Shown piece after piece: positions 29,574 to 43,800 of a stretch of DNA of 64,000 nt (the stretch's first letter is position 1; each line of letters begins with the position of its first letter). The notes under the pieces are model-generated. The model saw only the letters and a list, made by a program, of their open reading frames with translations. It ran no database searches and had not been told where the DNA came from. This DNA comes from Adineta steineri (Eukaryota > Rotifera > Eurotatoria > Adinetida > Adinetidae): NCBI GenBank assembly GCA_905250115.1, contig CAJNOI010000136.1, forward strand, positions 1 through 64,000. Reading direction: 5' to 3'. The position numbers were made by a program, and so were the translations under genes.

Positions 29574-32500
29574 TTAGTACTTTTGATGCGACGAGTTTCA
29601 TTTGAAGATCCAGATGATGCAGCAAATAATTCAGATGAATATGTTTAACGTTTGACATGTTTTTCAAAATATTTAACTGTACGCATTCGTATAGATACAG
29701 ATAAAGAGTCAAATTAAGTTTGTGATAAAAAATTTCATTTATTCGAAAGATGCGTTTGTGTTCTTTTTTTTTGTAACATTTTACAAATGCAGTATAAAGA
29801 GTCATAGTTCTCTTTTGGGTAATACAATTATCCGATTTTTATATCGCATTTCACTATAAACTTTTTCTGTTAATTTTATACAATATCTTTCTATACACTT
29901 CCTTGTGATCATTCAATTCAATAACATTGAGTGTAACAATAAATGCGATGACTACGACATCAATAACTTCATGGTCAGCTAGTTGCTCTTCTATATTCTT
30001 TGTAATAATCATTTTTGTCTTGATAATATTACAATGTAGATTTATTTATCAATAATTAATACCAAGTAAAACTTTGACTACGAACAATTCCTTTTCTGAA
30101 CAGTGAATATTGCTCTGCAATTCTTCTGCTATTATAACTCGAGAATATAAGGATAGGGCAAAGAATAAAAAGAAACTCATTCTTTCACCATATATTATAA
30201 TCGGTACCTTAATTACTTTTTTGTGTCAATCATTCCTACACCATATCTGATGAGATCCAATACTTGGTAGGAGCTTATAAGAAATCGAAAAACAGAACTA
30301 TTGATGGATTCAATGGTAAAATTATAACTGTTACTCATTTATTTAACAACTATCTAATCACTATTATATTACAATATGGATATTCAATTTCAGTCAACTG
30401 TTAGATCCTACTGAATCTGACTATAGGATTTTAATACTAGAGATTTTATCGCAAATCCGTCTCCAAACCTCCGAATAAACAGGATCTCTATTATCGAGGT
30501 CATCCTCGATTGTTCTATTATGTTTCATATATGGTATGATATTCTTTTACTAGTCCTTTTTAATATATTTATATACGATATGATCATCGTTCAACGTATG
30601 CTATGATCACATGATCATGTACATATATATATATATACACCATACGTTGATGAAATATATCATCTTCTTTTTTTTCTTTTCTTTTCTTCTTGTTCTTCTC
30701 TTCTGTCGTTCTCATTCAAATAAACTAGATATAGTGCTCACAATCTCATTATCGAATTTATTTGTTTGAGAAAATGTTAAGACAGGAAATTGAGTTAGAA
30801 ACACAGATGATACAGGATTAAGCCAATAGGAATAGTAAGACTGAGAATTATATTTTAAGTGAGTAAAAAATACTTTCATATTCAATTTTAATCAACATTT
30901 ATTAAATCCATTGATTCCCATAAGTCATACTTATCGCTCTTTATATATCTACATAAATATTCAGAATGAATGTTCTTGCTTGTCATATATCAGCAATAAG
31001 GTATAAATCTGTATTTTACTATTATTATAGTTCATACCTATCTGAGGTTAGTAACAATTTGATATTAGCAGTATTTCATCAGCAGCTTCATACATATAAA
31101 TATGCTATATTCGAAATTAAAACACGAAATTGATGCATGCCTGAGTATCTTAATAATGTCAGAATGGTGATATAATGACAATTCGAAAATAAAGTGATTA
31201 TTATCTTGAAAATCAAAAATATACAGATATAATTGTTAAACTATTCTGAAACGATATGTGAACAGTAATATACTAATATCTCACACCAGTACATATGAAA
31301 ATATAATGATTCAAATTAAATTCATAAATATTGATTTTGTGCTGTGAATTATTTAACGTATATGTAGAATTTTATTTCTCAGTTAGTCTCAAAGTGACTA
31401 CTATTTCAAAAGTATCACCTTTGTGACAAAGATCTACAGTTTCTTAGATCAAAAGTAAACAAAAATTATAAATATAACGAACAATAATGATTTCAACTAA
31501 CTGTTTAACGAAAAGTTTAAGTGCTATAAATTAAAAAACAATTAGTCTATTAAATCTGACTATCATTTTACTAAGATAAGAATTGAATTAATGAAAAGAA
31601 CATAATAAGTGAAAAATAGGAGATTAACAAAAAAAGGACAGTGCGAAGAACATACAACATAGAAAAAATCCTTCTAATTAAATAATACCGATAAGAAATT
31701 GTAATTATAAGAAACTCTTTATATTACATATTTTCTATTCTAATGTACAAAAGATGAGCAAGTCATGTAAGTTTACAGTTTCAATTCATTTGAAGTTACT
31801 TTAGTCTTTTTCTGTAATACTTGACGAATGTAGATAGCTAAAAAAGTTGAAATTGATGTACTCAAACTAATGAAAAAAATTCAGTTCATTTTTTAAGTTG
31901 TGTCGATAGCTTGCTTTGGCTTTCAAAACTTTAAAGTATCCATCACCAAACATTGCAATTGTCATAATATTTAAAATAAAATATATACACATATGTTAAC
32001 ACATAATATGATATGTTTCATTATTAATTATAAGTAAAATATCGGTCTCATTAATATATTTTGAGACATATTTTGCAATAAATATGTTACCAATATAAAT
32101 ACCAATAATCGATTTTAAAATAGATATTCAAACTGGTGTAGATTTAAATTCAGCATTCTAATATAAATATTCAATATTATATTTATAATACTGATCAACC
32201 AGAGATGTAGTAATAAAAGCTGAACAAAAGTTTCTTCCAGTGAATAATAATTGTTGATATTTTTTAATATGTACATGATACATTATACCACAAAAATAAA
32301 ATAACAAACCAAACAGTATTCGAATAAAAATAAACTTATATGTATTTTGTTGAAGAAGAGAAGAGTTTCTGACGGTACCAGTTAATTCTTGGAATGAGCT
32401 GATGTATATGACTAATGAATATTAGTCGATGAAATCAATAAAAAAACAATTCAAATATATAAAAATCAATCATTTTATCATTCTGTTTATTAATGTAGAT

Positions 32501-33519
32501 AAGTTGAAAAATAATGAGTTTCATACATAAATCTGATACAAACCAACTAGCATTGAAAATATTGAAAATACCCCCAAAGAATGTTTTTCGAAGTTGAAAC
32601 ATTGAATAGTCTAGATGTCCCAATAAGTTGTTAATAAATTCATTGATAAATATTTTTTCAATATATAATAAATGTTTGTATACAAAAATTGATGGAGAAC
32701 ATATAGTGATGTTAGTACATTTGTTTTATATACACAATAAGATAATTTTGTACAAAATCCACGAATTGACTTGAAAAAATAGCCAGAAATAAAAAAAAAC
32801 ATGGTAATAAAAACTATTCATAAGTATATCGACTTACTCAAGGGTGGATCAGGTTGTAAGAAAGTTGTAAACCAACTTCCACGCTCAAGATACTAAATAA
32901 TGTGTATTGGATGATCAAATAATGAATTGCTAATGAACAAATAATCGTCGATTGATTAATAATAGGGATCATCATGAAGTATATTAGATTGAATCGTTAT
33001 AACGACTGTACACTATGAAAAATCATAGGCTGAAGAAGAAACATTCGAAACGCATCGTTATTGTTATTCTAATTCTTTTTTTTTTTTTTCTTATTCGATA
33101 AACTACCTCTGATTGCTCCTAGTCTCAACCCATTTCTTTCTTTCATTCATTCATCGAAATTGTTTTTCAGCAAATCTTTTACCCTTCATCTGTCGTCATT
33201 ATTGACAAAGAATCGATATAAACTCATAAAAAAGTTGAATTAAATAAACAGTTCAAACTTCATTAATTTTTATAAATTGACTAATCGAATCGAATCAAAT
33301 ATTAAAAAGAAAAATAATTTAATTCTTTTCAAGTCTTCCATATAAATTATTAGTTCATTTCTATTACAGCTGATTTTTGGATTCAAAAACCTAGAACTTT
33401 CTTTGTTTTTAACTCAATTACATATTGGGCAGCAGTAAAAGTTTGTGTCTATGCATTATCTGAACGTCGACGTAATCAGATATATATGCAAATATTTGAG
33501 TATATGACGAGAATCTTTT
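29574..33519. other. Gene-poor region, possible decayed membrane-protein gene on the minus strand
   Basis: No intact gene. Around 31800-32800 the minus strand gives several hydrophobic frames in succession (for example FFGGIFNIFNASWFVSDLCM near 32500-32600 and MTIAMFGDGYFKVLKAKASY near 31900-31980). They are separated by stops and could be the ruin of a multi-pass membrane protein, but I cannot assign a family. Pyrimidine-rich tracts occur at 30665-30715. The rest is featureless. Confidence 0.3.
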
Positions 33520-34930
33520 ATCTAATATGAAAGAAAAAAATATGCATTTATCTTTTTTCGTATGTTAAGGTAAAATAAAAGCGTATCGTGATCAAGGCAT
33601 GTTATTGCTAAAATGATAAACGCACTGATAAATAGATTCATTTAGTTTATAATACTACAGGATTATTGCACCTGAAACTAATGAAACATAATGACAACTT
33701 CCAGTTAATATCAATAGAACAAAAGCGCTACGAATACATGACATTATTGCTCCGTTGTACCCTAAAATCAAATATAAAAGTTATAAAATAGATTTTGTTA
33801 AACGCTTCAAATATTTGTGAGCCGAAATAACTACAAAGCTTGACTAGAGAGTTTACATTGAAAATCAGTTAAAGAAACTTAGAAAAATACATCATGCTCT
33901 TCGTATTCTATTTAAAAAAAATATTAATCTTTCTCATTAAGTTAAAAAAAGGAAGTATTTTTTGCATATGCTCTACCACACGTAATTTGGCTATTCTCGT
34001 GCTGGTTTTTTATACTGAAATTCAACAAAAGACATGATATCATAGCATGGGTATGCGTAAGAATAGTAAATTTCTCAGTTGATTAACTATAAGAGCAAAA
34101 CACTTGAGAATTGATCTAATAGAATTTATAAATAGCTATTGTCAACAATATGAGTACTTTAAATATAATTCTTGTCCCTTAATTATGTTCATTCATATAT
34201 AAATACCTTTTAACAACACCTTAAGAATATATTTCGATTTTCATAAATGATGTGCTAAGTATTATATCATCTCAATAAATGTTAATACATCGATAAATTC
34301 TTTTTCTTCTTCTTTTCTCTTTTTTGTACACCATTATTAACTGATTGTATTTCCTCTATACATATTAAATTGCATAAGATGTCACTAATCAACGTAATTT
34401 ATGTTCATCTGTCGTCTCACTATTCTTTCCTTTGTATCTCTTCTTTTTGTTATTATTTCCTCTTTTGATTTTACTTTGTCAACCTCAACATATAGGAACA
34501 ATAAAAGTAAATATTTAGAAAAAAAGTGGTGAAACAATAAGACAATATGCATTTACCATTTTCGTATTTCAAGGTAAAATAAAAGCGCATCGTGATTAAG
34601 CCATGTGATTGCTAAAATAGTGAATGCATTGAAAAATATATCCATTTACTGTATAATACGAAAGGGTTACTGCGTGTGAAATCGACGAACCAATAAGACA
34701 ATATGCATTCACTTTTTTCGTATTTTAGAGTAAAAACTAAATGCCTTACAATTACTGGATAGGGCGATTACTGAAAGCATAAACGCACTCAAACATATAT
34801 GGATATACTTGATAATATGTCTGGAGTGTTGTATTTAAGTTTGAGGAAAAAGTAAAATAACATACATTTATTCTTTTTTATACTTAGAGGTAAGATAAAA
34901 ATATTCAAAGCAACCAAGAAGCTTTCTTCC
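33520..34930 (+). repeat. Diverged ~157-bp repeat units (three tandem, one dispersed)
   Basis: A shared block beginning ATGCATT.A.....TTCGTATT..AGGTAAAATAAAAGCG starts near 33540, 34546, 34704 and (more diverged) 34860. The spacing among the last three is about 157 bp. Each copy continues with variants of CGTGATyAaGcCATGTgATTGCTAAAATxxTgAAyGCAyTgA and TAATACxAxAGG. The units are too diverged to be a young satellite. They contain no long ORF and could be remnants of a non-autonomous transposon or of an old minisatellite. Confidence 0.55.
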
Positions 34931-34935
34931 TATAC

Positions 34936-37620
34936 ATGTTTATGAAATTGAACATATATCCAGATGCTTCGGAATATTATGAGATCCTTTTATCTAGTAT
35001 AAAAAAGAATATGAGAGATTATTATTTATTATTTATTTCTAGTCAGAAAGCAAATGGAAATATTTCCTCCATTAAATGTCGAATATCTAATACACATTTA
35101 TTTGGTTTATTATTTGATTTATTATTTGGTTTACTAAAATTAATGAAAACAATTCTATATCCACAAACATTTGATCAAAACCCACAAAAACAAAATCAAG
35201 TTTGTTCTTTTTTTATTTTATTTTGTTCCATATTATTTTTTAAAATTAATAGAAATCAAAATCAAAAGATAAAAAACATGTAACAAATTCAAAAGAACAA
35301 TATGAAACAATTGAAAAAAATGATATCTGTTCAAAAAACTCTTCAAGAAGAAAAGCAAAATATTGAAAAACAAATTGATATTACAACTGATCTGGACAAC
35401 AAATAACACAACTTAAATTCAGTTTTATATTAAATTATTCATTCTAGATTGATATTATTTTGTTATGTGCATTATTAGATTTAACAAATTATACAGAAGA
35501 ATTTATACATATTTTATTTGAAATAATTGAAGCATCAGCAAATATGAAAACTCATAATATTGAATCAAATGGTTCACTAGAAGAGTGAAGCATATCTATC
35601 CTACTCATTCACTCACCCTCACGATCTTATTGATTTTTATATAAAATCTCGTTATCAATATATTATTTTAGAAGAAAATAAACCAAATGATTTAATTATA
35701 TTTGTCTTATCTTCATTTAATTATGATAGAAAAATTGAAGAACAATATTTATTTATTCAAGGTCAAATTAAAAATAAAATTTTCTTTTTCTTTACAAATA
35801 TCTTCAACTTATATCATTATTAATTCATTCATTTCAAACAAATCAACAACAACAAAAGGATAAAGATACATCTTGTAATGAGCCACGTTTTCTTTGATCG
35901 TTTTTCAAGAATTATAATAAACATTCAATTGAATCTTAAACGGATTTTACATTAAATTCTTCACAAACACTTATTTTAATGAATTCATATTCAAATAAAA
36001 GTATTTTAATTGATTTGAGAAAATTACAAATGAATACATATTCAAGTGATAATAAATATTTATAACTTCTCAGCGAGTCGTTTTAATTAAAATGACAAAA
36101 ATTAATTAATTAATAAAGTAATTTTATTACAATATTTATCATTTGTAACATTAATTAATTGTCCTTTACATTCACAAAATGATTCCAGCGAAATTAATAA
36201 TTATGCATTTATTGATCAAATTTTTAATGAAAATCTTGTTTTATGAAATTACAAAAATTGATAATACTCAACACGAAGAAGAAAAACAAATTGAAACTAA
36301 ACATACAAAATCATCAAAATGTATTTCTCAAAAAATAAGATTTACAAGATACAAATGTTTATGAAAAATTCGGTTTAATTTTCAAAGACAATAAATTGGT
36401 TAAGGATTTATCATTCTCAAATAAATATTACAATAATTATATAACTCAAGATGAAAACTCTAAATTTCTTTATTTAGCAATTCAATTAATTGAAATAAAT
36501 TTTAGTTTATTATCAAATTCAACATTTGTTATTATATGATGTTTGAGAAAAACAATTTCAACTTTTAATAACAAACATTTCAATGTTTAACAAAATTCAT
36601 CAATATTTAACATAAATGTTCAATTTAACAAATCTAATAAAATAAGATAGAAATTTTCTATTTTAAAATATTTTTTATTTTTTAATTAGTTAATGATCAA
36701 TTAGGAAATTTTCGTATTCGTGTAAGTCCAGACATTCAAAACAAGCTATAGGTGTATTTAATAATTTTATTTATTTATTTTCCATTAGAGTCTTCTAAAC
36801 ATTCTGTTTCATCTGACATAAAAATAAGAATTGAATTTATTCTCAATCCTTCTCAAACTATTTTACTTCAAGATGAAAATAAAGCTAGTTCTGGTTGTCT
36901 TGTATTTAATGTAAGTTGAATTTTTTAGTAAAAATAATTTAAATAAATAAATATATATATCTATATACTTAGTAGTTAGCATTTTCAATACATATAGTTA
37001 ATATGAATAGTGAAACAATAAATTCCTCTGCAATAAAAGATTTAAGTTTTTACGAAACTAATTTTCATGATTTTAAACAATGAAAAATTTGCTATTCAGT
37101 AATTTATTTTATTTATATAAAGTCTTTTTCCTTAACTAAGAGCATAGGTACTAGTCTCATCACAAATAGATACAATTATTAGGATCAGTTGTGATAATCA
37201 AAAAATTGATCTAAATATTGAAGATTTATCTAATAATATTGATCCAACTCTTATGAGAATATTCACTAATTTTAGTAGTTCTACTAATAAAGAATAAGTT
37301 ATAGACATTTCAATATAACTAGATATGCCGTTATTTTATTTTTTTTAGAAAAATTCGCAAGAAAAAGAAAAAAATCAATGTAAAAACAATATTTATTCCA
37401 AAAACATTTAAAGATTCAAGTTTTTTTTATGTATGTTCAAAGTGTTTTGATGTATATTATTGATATTTAAAGACTGTAGAAAAATAAGAATTACTTGATG
37501 AAACACATATATTAGAAATAACAACAGGCTCAAAACCAGCTAAAACAAATGCAGTAGAACAAGAAGAAAAAGAAAAGCAAACTCAAAAAAAAAGTCAAAG
37601 TCTTTCTCAAGTTTGTTTTC
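34936..37620 (+). pseudogene. Degraded multi-exon protein gene, unrecognised
   Basis: Protein-like segments occur in order but are broken by stops and frame changes. They include NIYPDASEYYEILLSSIK (34950 on), a Lys-rich stretch with VQKTLQEEKQNIEKQI (35320-35390) that ends in a stop, LTNYTEEFIHILFEIIEASA (35480-35540), DFYIKSRYQYIILEENKPND (35630-35690), RIEFILNPSQTILLQDENKA (36830-36890) and IIRISCDNQKIDLNIEDLSN (37175-37235). Some junctions look like short GT-AG introns, so a transcribed but decayed gene is likely. The amphipathic, coiled-coil-rich character would suit a structural or ciliary protein, but I cannot name a family. No TE hallmark is seen. Confidence 0.4.
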
Positions 37621-37831
37621 TTATTTTTAAATTATTTTCTTATTTGAGGGTGGGTCAGATGGACGTACGTTAGAGATAAACACAACACTTATCAGCTCAT
37701 CATCCACACCCTCCTAACTTTCTTAGACTTTTAAGATCCCTTTTATAAAGTGAGACTGTTTGTATGAATCTTTTTGCTGATTATTTTTAGATTAAACTTT
37801 CACCTTTAATTTTCAACATACTAGTTAAAAT

Positions 37832-40800
37832 ATGACAACATCATACGATGTGTTATATAATATATTGAATACGGCTCGATCATATCCTCAGAAGGTAGCA
37901 ATAGTGCTTGATGATCAAGTATGGACTTATAGCGAGTTGATTATGCAAGTAGAACGTGTCGTATATCAAGTACATCACTCAGGCGTAGTTCAAGGCCAAA
38001 TAATTTATCAATTTGTCGAACGAGGTTTTGAAATGATATGTGGCTTTTTGGCTATCATATGTATAGGTGGAGTGTATTGTCCACTAGATCCGACACTGCC
38101 ATCGGACCGTCTCATTATACTTCTTAAACAAATGCAAGGTCAATTTGTTTTAGTTCAGGAGAAAACTCGTAATCAATTTCCAATAGCAGCCGTTCGGCAT
38201 GTTATTGTGTTGGATCATATTCTTCTTCCATTGTTGGATGTCAAATACATGAGTGATCTTCCAATTTCTAGGGAGTATAGTGCTGCATTCATCGTTTTTA
38301 CTTCAGGTACTACTGGACCACCGAAAGCAGTTGTTCATACACATAGAAGTTTTTCGGCTAGTATTGCTGCTCTTACTAGATGGGACGTCGGTATGTATAC
38401 TGTTCGAGATCACGTTCTTCAAATTGCTGCAAGTTCATGGATTACACATATTTGGGAAATCTCATTGACATTAGTCGTTGGTGGTACTCTTGTGCTTCTG
38501 CGACAAGGCGGTCTTTTCGATGTGGCCTATTTTTCTCGAACTCTAATGCATCAACAAATAACGACACTACTAATAGGTCCTGCAATGATTCGAGCTCTGA
38601 CTAATTATATTGAAAATAGTCAGCAAACGAAAATATTCGATACTGTGCGCCAACTATGTATGGGAGGTAATGATAAACTTTTGATCTATTTTTGACATCT
38701 TAGTTTTTACTTGTCTTACATAACTTAGGTGAAGGAATGAAGCCACAACAGTGGACTCAATTTGCTAATTTGTTAAGTTCTTACAATGTTCAAATTTGTG
38801 TTCTATATGGTACGTCTGAAAGTGGTGTAGTTCTTGGATGTCAATTGTTAAATATCAAAGATACAAATATTCCTATTGGTTATCCATTACCAACTATTCA
38901 ATGTTTCCTAATCGATGATGATGGTAAGATTATTAATACTACAGATAATTCAAGTAAAATTGGTCAAATTCATATAGGAGGTAAGCAGTATCTATTACGA
39001 TCATTTTCTTTTATATTATGTATTCTTTACAAGGCCCATCTTTATTTAACTCCTATTTAAATGATCCCGAACTTACTACCAGCAGCTTTACAACCATAAA
39101 CAATCAAGTTTATATAAAAACGGGTGATTTAGCTAGATATAATACACGAGGAGAGCTTGTTTACGCTGGGCGTGCTGATTTTCAAATTAAAATACGTGGT
39201 CAACGAGTTGAAACAACTGCCATTGAAAATACAATTACGAACTCGTATCCTGACAAGATTTCCGACTGTGTTGTTACTCAACTGGCACAAAATGATGATC
39301 TACTTGTTGCATATGTGGTCACAAAAGACTCCGAGCTTGACACTGAACAAATTCGAAATTATTGCAATAAATATCTTCATCAATACATGATACCATCCAT
39401 CTTTGTCTTCTTGAAACAGTTGCCTTTGATTGCAAATGGAAAACTCGATCGACAGCATCTTCCAATACCTGATATCTCGATTCTATCGACTAATGCTATT
39501 GATCGTCAATATTTAGAACCGAAAGATGAATTGGAAACTCTTGTTCATTCGATATGGTGTAAGATCCTCGGTTGCAATCAAATCTCGACGCTAACAAACT
39601 TTTTTAGTATTGGTGGCCATTCTCTTCTGTTTATTCAAATTTATCAATATTATCAAACGTTATTTAATTTTGATAGTGAAACAATAAACACTCGGTCATT
39701 CTTTGAACATAATACCATAGCCGAACATGCGAAACTGCTAGAAAATATTAAGATGCATAATATACAAACAAAACAATGGCACACACTACATATTAATCAA
39801 TGTAAGGCATATAGAAGCACTTCTGCATCAGGATACAATATTTTTCTGCAAATTTATAGGTATTGCATCATATGCTCAACAACGTATTTTCCTTGATGAG
39901 AAAATACGTTCTGCTGGAGAAATTGCCATTTACAATGAGTTGGCTGTTCTACAAGTTACGAAAGGTTCATTATCAAGGAATCGTTTATTGCAAGCACTTC
40001 GTTGTGTCCTAAGCAAACATAAGATATTAAGAACTTCTTTAGTTTTCAATGATGATGATAGTGCTTTAAAACAATCTATCACTGATAAACATTTGACATT
40101 TACATTGGCTGCCGATCAAACATTCAAAAGTGAAATTGAACTTCACAAAATGATTTCGCAAACAAGTACTAATCCTAATTTGTTCAATTTATCAAGTGGT
40201 CGTGTTTTTTATTGTCAGATACTCAGGCAACAGATGATACTTGATGGAAATCATGATAAAGAAATTATTACAAATTCTGATGTTCTCGTTATCGGCTTTC
40301 ATCATGCTGCAATTGATCAATCAAGTGGCTCAATTTTTTTAAATGACCTATGTAATACTTACAATAGTAACATGACATGGTTAGATGATGGAGAATCATT
40401 ACAATATATAGACTATAGTGTTCATGAGCGTCTAATCGATATGACACTATCACGTGAGTTTTGGCGTTCTCAACTGAATGGATACAATCAAGAAAGTCGA
40501 TTATCATTACCAGTTGATCGGCATTGCTTATATAGTGATCAAAGATCTGGATATGCTTCCATTGCTCATATCTCATTTGATAATGAGATTTCGATATCAT
40601 TTCTCGATTATGCATCGTCACATCAAATCACACCATTTCAACTAGGTTTAACTATATTCTATGCATTTCTTTTCAAGCTAACATATCGACAAAATGATTT
40701 ATGTATTTCTTGTCTCAATGCTAATCGATACAGAGCTGAATTACAGAATATGGTTGGAATGTTCGTTTCAACATTACCATATCGTATTCAAGTTGATTCT

Positions 40801-43800
40801 GACTGGTCATTCGATGAACTTCTTGGACATGTGCGAGAAAAATGTTTAACAGCTCTTGAACATTCTCATTATCCACTACAACACATTCTTACTGACTCTC
40901 AACTTAAACAGTCAAACGTTCCATTTCTTGAAACAGCGCTCAATTTTATCACTCTCTCCGAAAAGAGCCAATGGTCTATTGACACAGCAACATTGCAGCA
41001 ATTACCACTACAAGAATCCTATGGTGCTGCAAAATTTGATTTTGACTTGACTATTCTTTACAATCCAGCATCCGATGGGAGTAAATTATCATTTTGTCTA
41101 ACTTGCTCGCGTGATCTATTTGATGAGACAACAGCTATAATCATAGCTCAAAGATTAAAACATCTTGTCGATCAAGTTTTTTCATCAGAATCAATTTTTG
41201 ATGAAATTAATCCAAGTCTTACATCTATATCGAAACTTAACTTGATTTTACCAGCAGAAGCTCAAGAAATTGAAGATACTGTCTTTTGTCGACAACAGAA
41301 TATTGTCAATGAAGGTAAGTTTGTATAGTTCTTTTCTTCTTTATTTTTGTTTATAAAGAAATAGATAATCTATAAAAATGACAAGAAAATCTTGTTTTAT
41401 GAACGTGAGTCATACCATCACATCTGATATAATTGAGATTGATGTTAGTTGTGAAATTTTTGAGTATAATACTGAATATTTGATTAGTCTACACAATTAA
41501 TATAACGTCTTTCCTTATGATATATATAACCTACCATCATGGATTATTGTGTGTTGGATGTTTATCAAGTTTCTCTTCTTCCTCCTTTTCTATGAACCAC
41601 GAACTGGAAGCGTTTCTAAAATAAAAACTTAGTGAATATATCTGAAAATCCAATGAGAAAAATCATTAGTTTATGAGCGAATTGAAAAGATCCATGAAAT
41701 ATATACGTTTTAATTTAAGCATGCCTAATGAATCGAAGACATTAAGATAGATTCCAACTCATTTATTAAGGATGTTTTTCTGTTAGTAATCACAATTATT
41801 TTGTGTTTTACATCTTAGATTCAGAGGCTGCATTAATAGCTTTCTTTCTTGTCTCCCATAAATTCTCATAAAAATTAATATTCTAAATATTAATACGTTT
41901 AATCTAATTAATACTTTTAAAACGGTGTAAAATTTTAATGAGGTTGTTAGTACAAATAATTTCCAATAGTCTGGCCTGACTGTGTTTATGATCTCCGATA
42001 TTTTTTCAGCAACTTCCTATACGTTTTATGCATCATTCCAATTGATTCAGTAAAATTCTTCATCATCAGCCATCGAGATTACTGAAACATGTAGTCATAA
42101 CTTCAGTTACATCTGATTAATACTTCATTATTAACTACAGCACCAGCATCATATGCACAAGCTCGCATTTGGTTTGATGAACGAGTTCGATATGATCCAG
42201 ACAAACCACAACTCGCAATTTACAATATGCCCTTTCTCTACCGTCTTAATAAAGGACATACTTTATCAATACAAAAACTTCGACAAGCTCTTCAGCTAAT
42301 TGTTAGACAACATCAATCATTTCGTACATTACTTAACTTTGATGCAGAGGGAAATTCATTTATGCAACGAATTACTGACATCGATGATCATAATTATATA
42401 TTATATACATTCATCGAACACACTTACGAAACACAAGAGCAACTCAATGAGATTATGCATAATGAAAAGCGTAATCCTCATCTTTTTGATCTTGCTCAAG
42501 GTCTTGTCTTTCGATGTCATCTTGTTTACTACAAACAAATCTCTTCAAATCATCTTCTTTCTGACAAAGATCTACTTATCTTTAACTTCCATCGTGCTTT
42601 ATTTGATTATTCATCAATGAATATATTTCTTCACGACCTCAATCAAGCATATACTACAGGTCAATTATTATATGATGACAACACGAATCTACGTTATCTC
42701 GACTGTATATATAAAATTGTTTTTATTTTACTTCTACTATACATCATTCTCTTTCTTATGTAGATGCTGTTATTGAACAACAAACGTCAATGACTGGTGC
42801 AAGTATGTTTTGGCTTGATGTTCTTCATGATTGTAAACTTGATCAACCTTTGCAACTACCATTTGATCGATATCGCCTCTCAAATGAACATCGAACTGGT
42901 CATGCAACATCTATTTCTTTTGATTTTGGTCAAGATCTGTCATATGACTTTCTTACCCATGCGTCGTCAAACAACATATCACTTGAACATCTCACATTTG
43001 CTATTTATTTCATCTTTCTATTTAAATTAACTAGTGGACAAACAGATTTATGTCTGGCTATGAACATCAATAATAATCGATACAGAGATGAACTCAAATC
43101 AATCATTGGATTGTTTGAGAATATCGTTCCATTACGATGCCAACTAGATGCTCATTGGTACTTTTATCAATTACTCAAACATGTTCAAGAGATAATAACA
43201 AATAGTATGAAATATTCATATTTTCCACTTCAACGTATTCTCAATCAACATCCACATGTATCTAAACATGCATTTTTGGACACATCTTTGGAATTTATAT
43301 CAAACAAGAATAATAATCCAGTGATTATTGGTGATTCTCAACTTGTTCCATCTAATTCTCCATTCAATATTAATGAAGATAACATACTAAGTGCATCCGA
43401 CTTCTCTCTTTCTATTTATCATGATATGAACATGAATCAACTGTCATGCACAATCAATGCATCACTTGACTTATTCAATCGACAGACAGTNNNNNNNNNN
43501 NNNNNNNNNNNNNNNNNNNNNNNNNNNNNNNNNNNNNNNNNNNNNNNNNNNNNNNNNNNNNNNNNNNNNNNNNNNNNNNNNNNNNNNNNNAGAGTTACAC
43601 TCGATGATCTAGCTTATATTATTTTCACAAGTGGTTCGACTGGAAAACCTAAAGCGGTTTGTTTTTGTTTAGCTTTTTGGTATTTGATTGATTTTGTGCT
43701 TTTCTTATAGGTGCAAGTACGGCACAAGAATTTTACTGAATTTATGTATTCGTTAGTTTTTGGTAATGTAGTGAGTGATATAGATACAATTCTTCAAATC

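Noticed and set aside
31800-32800. Possible transporter or transposon protein on the minus strand
   Set aside because: Hydrophobic frames occur, but no conserved motif could be aligned with a known family; kept only as a note on a possible decayed membrane protein.
39018-39390. Additional overlapping frames inside the NRPS
   Set aside because: Shadow frames of the A1 coding region; only the frame with A8-A10 and the T-domain motif is coding.
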